Source: Rhipicephalus microplus
Taxonomy: Eukaryota > Arthropoda > Arachnida > Ixodida > Ixodidae
Length of the DNA: 64,000 nucleotides
Direction: 5' to 3'
Assembly (NCBI RefSeq): GCF_043290135.1
Contig: NC_134704.1
Span: 13,522,001-13,586,000, forward strand
Shown piece by piece: positions 42,701 through 55,328 of the stretch (position 1 is its first letter; each line of letters begins with the position of its first letter). The position numbers and the translations under genes were made by a program. The notes under the pieces are model-generated. The model saw nothing but the letters and a program-made list of their open reading frames with translations. It searched no databases and had not been told where the DNA came from.

Positions 42701-45700
42701 GCCTATCATATATCGTACATCATGGTCCTGGATTAATAATACTGGTAAGCCTAGCATACCTGATTTGTAAAGTAATCGTGAATTGAATAACAGCAAGCAG
42801 TTTCTGTAGCTTCTCCTAGCTGTTATGACACGCTACGTGATACAGCCAGAGTTTCCAGGCTTAGCAGTGCTGCTCCTTCACACACCTCGATAAGCTTCCA
42901 GGTGAGGTAGAGTGAAAGGGTTGTGTTGGGGCTGACAGCCATGCTGAGCCCAGCCACAAGGCCAGAGGCAAACACCTGCCAGGGTCTCTCATAGCCACAG
43001 TAGTAGCGCAGGAGGCAGCGACAGCCCTGAAATAGGAAAAAGTGGGAGAAGGTTGTGCCACAGGCCTGCAACAACAAAACACTCGGCGTGGGAACAGAAC
43101 AGACAAGAAAAACGACCCTTTTTGTCCACTACCCTTTGTATGCCTCCAATTTTGAAACTTGAAACACACAAAATCTGAAACAATTTTGAACCTTTGAAAC
43201 ACAAGAAAACATTGAATGTAGAACAGAGTAAGGTATGCATAATGCACTTGGAAACAAGTGAGAACAACCAACAAAATGCTTAATTCTCTCAGTTTCCAAA
43301 CAAATAGCATGTCACACTGTACAGTCGCTAATGCAACTTTCTCCAGTAATCCTGAGTAAGAGCTAAGATGTATGAGTACTTAATTTCATGTTCAAAGCAA
43401 ATAGTGATTTGATCAAATAATTTCAAATCAAATAGCTTGGATAGTGTGTATCACATGTTATAAAATAGCAATAAGCATATTTTTTATGACTCGACTGACC
43501 TGCTATGCATTTTTTTAATAGAAAGAAAGCATGCACGAATGCCATTCTTCTTAGTTCATTCAAAGTGAAGTGGAAGCAACTTTGAATAGTAAATTTCAGT
43601 AGGATGCAAGTAATAGCTGGTAAAGTATATTGCGTTTTGAAATTTACTACAAAACAGTTAGAGCATATAAGCCCATACAACAAGCTTTTAAACTTCAAAA
43701 ATGATTAATTGATATGAAGGTAAATAGTGAGGGTAATATATTCATTTAACCCTAAAGTGGAAATTAGTGGCACTGCTGATATTTCCTGGATAGGTATTGT
43801 CATGGCATAACACTCGTAAACTGCAGTAAAACCAGCTGTAAAGAAGTTTACATGAGGTCTAATACCGTATTTACTCGCGTAATTCTCGCACCCCCCACAC
43901 CACACAACAAAAATACGATTTTTTTTCCCTCGAGTAATGATCGCACCCCTGAAAATTGCCGCAATAACGTCGTCTGCTCGTTCCAGCCGTAGATGATGAT
44001 AGCGTGCACCATCTGATGCCATCTCTTAAGCATCGGGCGCACTATTATTGCACGGAGATTCAATCCAATTCAAGACAAGCCAAAGTGGCAAGTGCGCGTT
44101 GAGGAGTGTTTTGTATGTTGCGTCCATCATCTTATCATGTTATGGGGCGATACTGAAGCTACACGGCTGCTTTAAAGTTGAAAGTGATTGATGATGCACT
44201 AAACAACGGCAACAGGACCGCCGGTAGGCCCTTTGGAGTCGTGAATTTTGTGTTCGCTACTGGTGACGGCAGCTGAAAGCCACCAAGACGCATTGGGCCT
44301 GCCGTGTGCCTAAGACTGGGACCGATGGTAAACTTTATTTCTTCAGAAGGAAACTGCGGACGATTCTTTTAAATAGCCATCAGCCCAATACTGACATCCT
44401 AAACTTACACTTTGACGGTTCTAGTTGAGTGACGAACGCTACCGCAACGCCCACAAGCTTTGCGTATGGTATTCTAATTCTCGACTATTTGCTTGCACTT
44501 TTTGTGTCTTAAATAAATCTTGCCTTGTGTTGAACCTCTGCTTTTATTGTTGAGGTAAACTTTAATTAGTACTTTTCAAAGCTCGCTGTTAGTTGCTGGT
44601 GTGAGAATCCCGATTTGCGGCCACTTCGTTTTCTTTTTCGCTCTGTACGTTTTCGTGGAAAGTTTCCCCCTAGTAATTCTCGCACCCCCCAACTTTGCAT
44701 CGGTATTCCGCCGAAAAAAGTGCGAGGATTATGCGAGTAAATTTGGTATATGCTTATTCATTCATTTCGAATACTTTGAAATATCGTGTGACTGAAATTC
44801 GCCTCAATGCACATTTGAATAGTGTAATATTAATTGGAATATTTTAAGTGCTCGAACATGCAAAAAAGTCATGCCATAACACATACACACAGAACACAGA
44901 AGGGGGGACAGTTTTTTACTATTAACAGTGGCATGAACTGCTGAGTTGCAAGGCATTAACAGATGCACGGGTGGTTGTTATAATTATTATTTAATGAGAC
45001 CAATGCAATTGTGTTTGTACCTGTTAATACAAATATGAGCAACTCCGGATCTTTAGCAGTTCATTGATCGCCAGAATTGTGCTAATGATACTCAATTAAG
45101 TACTGTTGTATATGTTTATTTCACCATATTTGCCCTGTGATAACAGCCTTTAAACCCTAAATCACATTTTTAATGTACATTCTCATGCATATTTTGGTAT
45201 TCTACAATGATATGTGCATTGTCTGCAACATTTCACATGCTGCACAAAGGTCATCTTCTCAGGTAAGCATCTGTTTTTCCTTTAGCTTCACATTCTTTAG
45301 CTTTTTTTTTTGTTTTCCTGTCGATACTGTTATATACACACATGACAGCCTGTTTTCTTAATTGTGTATGGGTGCAGGCACTGTTCTCTTGTTGATCACT
45401 TATTGTACCATCTTGAAGGAACATACACACCAAAAGGGTATGATAAGCTGAGTCCAGCATGAGCTTTATATGCTTGCAAGAAATTCTGTGATGAACTTTG
45501 ATAAGGAAGAAATGGCTTGAAGGTAATTTATATTAATTTCAAAGGCTATAAACCAAAAGTGGTGCCTTCTTCAGACTTGCACAATAATCATCGGCTAAAA
45601 CTTCAGGCTGCCTACCATTTAAATTTTTGCCTCTGTGTTGCTTCATCCATTGGAAATGGCTTTTGAAGATTGTGTTTTACATGCCGCAAAGTGGAGACGC

Positions 45701-48700
45701 ATGTGTGAAACATAGATGCACCTTGGATTGCTGGCATCACTGCTTTGGTGCTCCACGTCAAATTACTATTATGTGACACGGCACTGTACAAAACGCTTCA
45801 TTGAAAGCATACTGGGAAGTTCTGACGAGCAGGTCAATACACACAATACGCACATGCCGTGTTAATTGTGTAATATTAAACTATTGGGGACACTACCATG
45901 CACTTTCTGGTCAGTATTGGGCCCCAATCAATGGCCTGCCACATAAAATAATAAAATTTTCATAGAAGATTTTGGTGCTTATACTTTTTTAAAGCTGCTG
46001 TAGCAGGCTGAATTTCTTGCCAGCGTGAACGTACCGGTTATTACACATTCTATCATGCATGTCATTTTGGACAAGCTGGTTGACGCATACATTTTTGTCT
46101 TAATGATTGAGTACTGAGGTTCTGTGTACAATGAGTAGAGCGCAGAGATCAAGTAACAGAGAAGGAATCATTAAAAAAGCTGTTTTTTATAGCAAGCTAG
46201 CGTACCTGGCATAATGCATCTGATTTTCTGTGCAAACTAGCTCAAAAAACACACAATGCTAAATACTTACTTAATTAATAACACTGTTACTCTGACATGA
46301 CACCATGACAGCAGAGAGGTGTCATTAAAATTGTAAAAAAGATATTGTGCCTACTGGTCAACAACTGTATGTCTCCAATGGCCACTCGATTAAAAATGTT
46401 CACTTTTAATAGATATCAAAAATAATAATGCACTTTTGCTATGGTTTCGGGTATGAGTCCATAAAGTTGACGGTGTGAGGTATACAAAAGCATTAAAAAA
46501 ATAAGTGAATCTGCAAATTTGTAGAATAAGACAGTAATAAATTATATAGTTGAAACTCTATTAAAAAATGATGAACACAGTCAAAGTATTTAGTTAAATT
46601 GAGAAGTTTACAGTATTAAAAAAGCAGTTTGTCAGACCTTTGAAATCCGAAATTGAAATGCAATGTCACCCAAAAGCTACTGTCGCTTTGTTTTTACCAG
46701 TAATTTGCACCTGCACATGTGAGAATTCGCAAGAGTGGCCTAGTCATGGGATGCTTCACGTATGGGTGATGCAGTCCAGTTAGCGTCACAGGCAGCTATG
46801 TTTGGCTGCCAACATGCAGTAATGATAATTGCTGGAGTTTTATGTGCCAGAACCGTGATATGACTATGAGGCACACTGCAGTGGAGGACTTCGTATGACT
46901 TACACAACAGTTCATTAACATGCACTGACCTCACATGGCATAAAAGCCTCCAACATTTCACCTGGACATGTGAAACAGGGGAAAGGAAGCTGAGAGACCC
47001 ACCCGAAACAGGCCCACTGCACTGGCGAGAAATGTCCCCTGTGCGATAGGTGCCCATCGGCTAAATATCTGCCAAGGTCTGCGACGCAGACGTGGTGATG
47101 CTAGAGACAGCAGGGCTTGCAGACCATAGCCTGTCAGAAATGGTGCAGGCATGCCCTGCGCAGGAGAAAGAAGGGTGTTAAAGGAAGCAAGGAGTGCAGA
47201 AATGTGACAAGGTTCGTCGTCCAGTGTTTGAGATCTCACAGTGTGCAAATTTCGACTTCTAATTGTGGAGTGGAGATAAAGGTTTAAGCATCCACTGGTT
47301 TGTGCTATACCATAAAACATGAAAAAATTAAACTCTCCGAGTAAGATTACCACCTGTCCAGTTTTTTAAATCCACAGTTGGCCGATTTTTTTTTTTTTTG
47401 TTGTTGTCATGACATCACGTTTATTTCCTGAAGTCATTGTTGGCTCTGATATAATCCAAGCAGAAATTACACTGACGGTACACAAACTGGAACAGAATGA
47501 TACACTAACACTGGAAACGAATGTATGTTTATTGTTTAGCCTTAAATTTTCACATTTAAATCAATGAATACTGTAACTGTGATATCTTACTCATACCATC
47601 TCTGGCTTCATCAAGTGATTTTGCTGTATCCATCCCCAGCTTGCAATGGGACAGTAGAGGCAACAGGGATGCCCTAGCACAGGCAAGCAAGCTTTCCTGA
47701 CAATAACTGTCCACCTGTGAGTGAGGGCATGGAAAAGCCGCTAGGCAGGTCGCCAAGGGAGGCTAGTAAATTTCACAAAATGAAAATAATTATGGGCTGA
47801 GGGCAAGGTTTCACGACTGAGGGACATGAAGGTAGTTCAGCTCCATTCCGCCGCACTAACCTCGGCAGCATGCCGCCAGCAGCTTCCCAAGTGCCAACAT
47901 GGCTGTCCTGTGTCAGCCGCAACTGCGGGGACTGCGAATTCCTCTGCACCCATGAGGCGTCTGCATTGTGAATAATGTGCCTCATTATGCACAAAATTTG
48001 CAAACGGAATATGTTAAGCAAACTACATTTTAAAGGACCTCCAACACCAAAATTCGAAGCTCCAAAGTGTTTGTTATTCAATTCTACTACATATATACCT
48101 CTGATCACATATTAGTGGTGAAAGAAGCTTTGAGCATAGGTTAACAGGGTTTTAAAGTAAGTGCGAATGCCTAGGTAAGTTGGCGAACCTTGTGACATTG
48201 CCTTAAGTGTGGTGTTTATTGGCTGCTCAAGCTCCCTGTAATGTCTTGCTTGTTCCACAAATAATTTCATCATCACAGACAGATGAGATTGTGGGGCACA
48301 CACTGCCTAGACTAGCTTGTCCACTATTGATTACTTCTAATCAATTATGTACGAATCTTGTTATCTATCATATTAAGGATTACCTTTTTGCTTTGTGTAT
48401 ACACTTTTTACTGTTCAAGGTTTTCTTTTTGTTGGGAAGAGAATCAGCCACCTGTTGTCACATGAATAATTGCATGCTTGGATGCATTTTTTCACAATTT
48501 ATCTTTTTATTTCATTTTTTAAGGAATTCGTAAGGTTATAATTTAATGCATGCCACTTTCTTTTTGTCATAGCAGCTTCAACGAGTGCATCAAGATCTAT
48601 ATCAGTGCAAGGCTTCTAGGTAAGTTATGCCACGCTGCAGAGCCAAGAGAAACTGACTGCAAATGGTAATAGATGCTACACTGTCCTGAAGAATAATTTA

Positions 48701-51700
48701 TGCAAATGTGCCATCAATTGAACAAGATTAGAGGAATATGTCTCATTACTCCGTATACATGCACAAATGTGGATTCGTACTTTGATGCATTATAAAAACT
48801 GTCTTTTTTAAATACTTTTTCGGCCAGGCGGCGTAATATACGGCAAGGACCTTTTCAAAAGAGTACCACAGATTTCTTTGCTGATGTTCAGCAAATAAGA
48901 AAACATGCGAAGGTGCTGCAAACAGAGGTAAGTGCAGCCCAAGCTTTAGAAAAATCTGGTGGCAGCTTGTTGATAAGGTAGACTGCTTTGTGGCCTAGCA
49001 ATTGTAAAGAACACATTATAGAAAGACCTTCCCAAAAAAGAAACTTTCCTACCAGTGCAGCACTGATCACTGCTGCATGCACATCAAAGAGAGTTATGCA
49101 CAGGAGTGGAAGATGCATATGATTGTATGAGTATGTGCTTCATTCATACCTTAAAGCTTTGCACACAGGGTCCTTCAGATTGTTGTTGTTCCTGCGTGAG
49201 ATAAATATGCAAATAGCTGTGATGGCTACCATAACAGTATGCAAAATCACAAAAACCTTTGCTCTGATCACTGCTGACATGAATCCTGGAAGTTGTGTTT
49301 GTGCCCATCTTGTGGGAGCGAAAAAACATTATGGCTCTTTGCAATAATTACAGTGTAGCAGTACTTTCACTCACTAACATTAATACAAATCTGTAGATTA
49401 CCCAGTGATCCTTTAACAAGGCATTTCTCTTCAATTATCACAGCAGAACAGAATTAAGGTGCTTCATGTACCTGCTGATAAGATTACTTGTTTAGATGCC
49501 CCCTCTGGAAGTGCTTGACTCTATTGTCTTTGCAAGGGTACACAAGAATACTGGATATTGAGTTTCGGTTGACCTGTATGCTTGTCATCCTTGACTTTCT
49601 CCCACAACAAACTAAACTGCACAAAAAATGATGCCGGGTAATTTCAAGTGCCCACTGCTCGTGTGAATGGTTTACTAGGGCAGCATTCACAGCCAGGCAC
49701 CTGACACGACTGAGTACCAAATATGGTACAGAGTGACAGCAAAATAGCGCCAAAAACAGGTTTGCTTTGCCACCTCCCTTCTGCGTCACTTTTTTCACTT
49801 ATAGTGCTTTGATAATATACATCAGCAGACTATGGTCACAATACTGCTGACAATACCATTTATAAACAGCTATACCGGAGTATTTTCTTCACTGAATCAG
49901 AAATTACACCAGCATAAATACAATAGGGCAGATGATATACCTCTGGTGAGTGCATCAGCACATACAGAGACTTGAAATTTCCACAGGAAGCTGTGTCCAT
50001 GCCTTAGTGGCCTCAGGCACTGAATTATAGCCTCAAGGGAGCTAAGTTTAAATCACAGAATAACCAATCGGTCCATGCAGTAATAAGCCTACAGACTAGA
50101 ACAGTGACTTTCCATGCTCAGCTACAGCCTATTAAATGTGCACGAGTGAGATATACTCCTGTGTGAGGCACACCTTTCTGTAAATTCAAGTGTGCCGTCA
50201 CATTCATTAGAATGCTTACCTAATGCAATATAGGAAGCCCGCCAAACTCGCAGCAAACATGAACACCTGAAAATATCAAGTTGCAGATGTGTAATACAAG
50301 TTTACAATGTTTTTCTAGTCTGATAGTCTGATCAAACTGGAAATTCTAACAACAGCACGAAAGATGGGACAGCAACATACAATATATTAAGTACCTGTGT
50401 AATCTTGCTTGCTGTGTCTCAATTTTTACACTGTAATTACTGTATTGCAAGGCACATTTGATGCGTTAGATTGCCAGCTAAATGATATGCCACCAAAAAA
50501 GTCCACACAATGTCAGAAAATGTGGCTGCATTAGGCAGTTTTGCGGCTTCATGCTAGCAATGCAATGCAGTAGCCAGTTAGCCACCAAAGCATGCGACTT
50601 GCATTATGATGGCAACCACAAGGTACGAGCATTGTTTGTCGAGGTGCCATTAGAAAGTTGCTCACAAATGCCATAGCATTACTGGTCCTGTGACATTGCC
50701 AAGACTGTTTCAGTTCTCAGAACATGCATAACAGTGCACATTTGCATTTGAGGTCACCATATGAGCCCTAATAATGAAAGCTTTGATGCACTAGCAAAAT
50801 GCAAGTATCAGTGATCTGCTTTCATTATATGAAGTATAGAAGAAGAAAAAAAACAGGGGATCTAAAATAAGTTATCATGGGTGCATGGCCTACAGTCACT
50901 GACAATGAGAATACAAGTTTAATTATAGTTTATCCATGTAAACTTTGCTTTTCTACACTGTACTTACTAGAATGATTGCCCTGACTGACAATCATGACAA
51001 TGTCTTTAAGAGAAACATGCAAGACGATTGACTCACCTCCCCATGAGGAACATCACGTACAAGGTTTCGGCTACGCAGGCAGTTGAACACGATCTCAGAG
51101 CACTGTGGAGAAGCAAACGTTTCCAAATTTACTTCTTAACGGTGAGTGAATGTCATCCCACATAGAACCACAAATTCCAGCTCACCTGATTGAGCATGTA
51201 CACCGACAAAACTCGACGCCTGAAATTGACAGGAAAGAAAACCAAATTTCGAGCAGTTCATGCACTGCTGCAAAAGACAGTACAGGACTCCAGCATTGGC
51301 AAGTGAAATGTAAAATAGGTATCACTACATTTTTTCAGGAACCCTAATATAGTGACCAACACGAGCTCTCATGGAAATGAATTAGGCAACAGGCTAGTCT
51401 TGCTTTTCATATCCAGGCAACAAAGGTGAGTGACATTAATAAATGATCAGACTGCCATATTAAAAATGGCTGATCACTGACAAGCACATGATTGAGAGGG
51501 CATCAGTTATTGGCAAATGGGGCATGCAAATGTGCAATTTTTCTCTAAGGGCGAACAATCTAGGAACGAAAAAATTCAGCAGATCCTATGTAACATGAGA
51601 ATCGATGTCATGCGAAGCATGCAAAGGGAAGCTGACTATGGTATAATTTTTTTCTTGAGCAAAATGTTATAAAATGACAGTGTACATATGTACATATGTT

Positions 51701-54700
51701 ATACACATAGACATGTATGTTGAACAGTCACATATGTTTTATATAACGAGTTATTTACAGTTGCAAAACGATGAAAAGAGCAACATGGGTATTACCAACA
51801 CCAGAAGCAGTAAGCTGGGATGTAGCATTTGAGCTTGCGAGGATGGTAGCACTGAATAGTCCTACAAAAACCAAACTTCAGTGGATGGCACATAACTATA
51901 ATTGACGCTGACCCCACATGACGCCTGTATCATTGGAGTACATATATAATATTTATAAAATAAGATCGGCAGCAGTGCAACCACAAATGGCGTTTCACCA
52001 ACATTAAGCCTACATAGGGTTTTATTCGAAAGCAGTTCCAAGACCTGGCGTGGCTCTGTGATAGAATACCTACTCGATTGCTAACGTAGCTTAGGGCGCG
52101 AAAAAACCACAAGAGAAGGAATGCTTAGGTTTGATTTCTGCTGGGACCATAACATTTATTTTTTGCATTAGTCAAGCCAATGGTGTTGACGTCAATTTTT
52201 TTTATACTCTAGCATTTAAATTGCCAATGTGTGTTCTCACCACTCCTCCTTAGATATAAACTGTGAAACACCTATACCGCGGCCCTTCGTATATGAGCAT
52301 GTGCCACACGTGTCTGGAGAAAAGGATTTGACATCATATGCTAGCAGATTTTCACATTATTCATGTCATGACCAGACAGTAATAATTGTCAAACACTCTT
52401 ACCCTTCCATGCTAAGTTTGGTCTACCCCAATTTATGAAGGTGATCACGAGAGCACCAAGACAGAGGTGGCTAGATAGATATATAGACACAAACGCAGAC
52501 AGAAAGGCTGAATGTGTCTGCAGCACACAAAAAACTGCTTTGCACTTAAAACTAAGCTCATTTCCACTAGAACATTAGATGCATGCAAGTGTGTTTCACA
52601 TTCAAAATGTTTGTAATCAAAATGGGACCATCATACTGATTGTAACATGAACTTAAAAAAGCAGTTTGCAATCAGAGATGACCCAAATCCAACACCTGAC
52701 TGAATCAAACTGAGCCATTGAATCACCACTGTGTTAACCATCGTGACAAAAACGACCAATATACCCCATTCAATCAGTTTCATTTCTGACCAAGTTGCTT
52801 TGTTATCGTGCTTTTGCTCCATAACTGATTTTTCTTGGGTGAATTGGTACTCACTGAACGACACAATACAGTATTGCAACACTCGAATGATCCGACCTTT
52901 CTACTCCTGCCTACCTGCCGGTCAGAGTTTTTAAATACGGTACTATATCCTTCTTTCACTCCGAAAAGGTATATGTGAAATGAAAGACAACAGAAATGAA
53001 GTTCTATTCCTTGAAAAGGAAGAATTGATCCCAAACTATGTGGCATGAAACCTGCTAAGAAGAAGGAGAGCTGAAGCATTTTGCAAAGGCCTTGACAGGA
53101 TGCTCAGAACAAACAAACGCTCCCGATAGACGAGGACCATGTGCCTGTTTACAAGAAAAATCACTCAATGCTCAAGTCTAGTGGTTTTCATTACACCCTC
53201 AAAACAAAAAACGGTAGCGACTAAAGTATGATACAGTGCTAATTTTGTCACAAAATATTGCTATATCATTCATTTACTGCCAATTAAACTACATTTACAT
53301 AACCAATTGAGGCCCAATTGAAAAGTTCAAATCTGTAAGAGCCAAATCAAAGTTTACTCCTGAATACCAATAATAGTAGACAATATAGATTTTAGCTACA
53401 ATATAGGTTTGAGGTGTTTGGCGAAAGGAGCACATGGCAAAAAGTTGCTGAACCAGGCCCGGCCATATTTTCAGTATCACACAACTGCATTTTTATCAGC
53501 TTCACTTAAAGTGAACTTGGCTATTTAAGAAAAAAAGATGCGACAAATACGCTTGTGACTGGCACACTTTCGAGTGCCAAATGCAGTGCTGGATTTTTGC
53601 GTACAACACCAGCACCACCAAAACCTGTGACTCTATAACAAGCTTTGCTTGAAAAGGCATAACTATAACGACGAAGAGAGCGGAAGTGATGCTTTAAATG
53701 AACTATCAGGGAAATGTCTATAGCATGGTAGCAGTAAAAAAAAAAACAGTAGTGTTTGTTGTTGCTTGATTTTACAATATGAATGCAGTAGCACTATATG
53801 TAGCCAAATGGCTGGGCAGTGTCAAAGCAATGAAACACTCCAGATACCGACAAATTGCTCGTGGCAAGCAGCTGGATGCTGGCCGTTGTGGAGTGTGGCA
53901 TAGATGGCAATAAAGAAAGGGTGCTTACAAATCTAGGAATTCAACATACAATTAGTCGCTAAGGTTGCTAGCGACGCTTTCAATTCATCGAATGCTCACA
54001 TTATGGAGGTGGTGTTGTGTTAATGCTGTTACCTGCTGGTAGAAACTCAGAATCGACTGTTATTGGAGAAACACTGAAAAACTATACGCAACATTACAGC
54101 CCCTATGAACCAAGGTTTTGCATGACTTTTGGAAGCTACCTATGCGTGACGCATAGGTAACTATTAAATCAGTTTTTCTGTCTGAGCTTTGACTGTTTCA
54201 GATCACGCATGCCTGTGTGGCTACAGCCTCACTTAGCATAACCTGCACACTGTCCCTCAACTTCTCATCGCAGCTGCCACATAAACCAAGTCAACAGAAT
54301 TGCAACAGCCGCCAACATGCATAGCGAGTTTCAACATATCATCTTTGCGTGTTCCACAAAATCAAGCATTAAGCTGAAGGGAAATTCTGCATAATCCTGT
54401 ACCAATATTTTCTGCATTGAAGAGGACTGGTATAATGCGGCAAACAGCACACGTTTTCCTGAGATAACAACACAAGTTGGTCTTTTTTTGAAGTTCTACC
54501 AAAAACCACAAAGGTGCATCTGTCACAAAATATTGACCAGACGGGTGAAGAGAAGCCATCCTGGCATCTGGGGAACAGACGAGGCGAGGGCATTGTAATA
54601 TGGCTTTAGGCGGCTAGCATGTAACGTTTCCATGACCATGACAGTGAAAAGTTCTCATGATCACATGGTGGGCTCAATGATATAGCTTATGGGTGCAGAG

Positions 54701-55277
54701 CCATCAAAAATACAGCATAAACCTTGATATTAAGCAAGTATTTGGCCACATAAATGGAAAGGAAAAAGCCTCTGTTACCAGAAACTTTTCCATTTAGCAC
54801 ATGCATAAGACTGTGCAACGGCTAGTAGTGTGAGTTTACCAGTTTCCCAAACCAAGATAACTAGGCTGCAGTACCAACATGAGCCATTTCTGCACAATGC
54901 TCTTTCCAATGCATCGATTCACCAAAATAGCGACAGTACAGCGATCACTTCTCAAACGCAGCATCAAAACTTTTAGTTTTGATGTCTACTGGATACGCTG
55001 TTTTTTAATATAACCATGTCACATTGCTGCGATTCTGCCCGCTAGAAGTACTGTTGGCATTGATGCAAGTCTTTCGAGTTAAAATTGATTTAACAAAATA
55101 AGAAGTGAAGATGTTGCAAATGAAAATATGTACATTACTTAGCTCTAAATTGTTGTACATTACTTAGCTCTAAATCACAAGGGGTACTCAGCAACTCACA
55201 AGGGTAGTCAACAGCTGAAATCTTGCTATTGATCCACATTATGTTCAAAAGAAACCTGATCAGGCCACACACACGCA

Positions 55278-55328
<51 letters not shown>

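Larger units (their letters stand above)
43027..47002 (-). other. TMEM135: TMEM135 intron 10
   Basis: Besides the TIR element it holds a degenerate Ruka-like stretch (about 46815-46935, with TATGAGGCACACTGCAGTGG) and long AT-rich sequence. No gene is recognisable. Confidence 0.55.
47961..51036 (-). other. TMEM135: TMEM135 introns 7, 6 and 5
   Basis: Outside exons 6 and 7 I see no further gene or element. The ORFs at 48207-48533 and 49484-49798 have no family features. Confidence 0.5.

Noticed and set aside
47131..47166. Upstream acceptor CTGCGCAG for TMEM135 exon 10
   Set aside because: It has a better pyrimidine tract but joins exon 9 in the wrong phase and gives a stop. The inner acceptor TTTCTGACAG fits phase 1.
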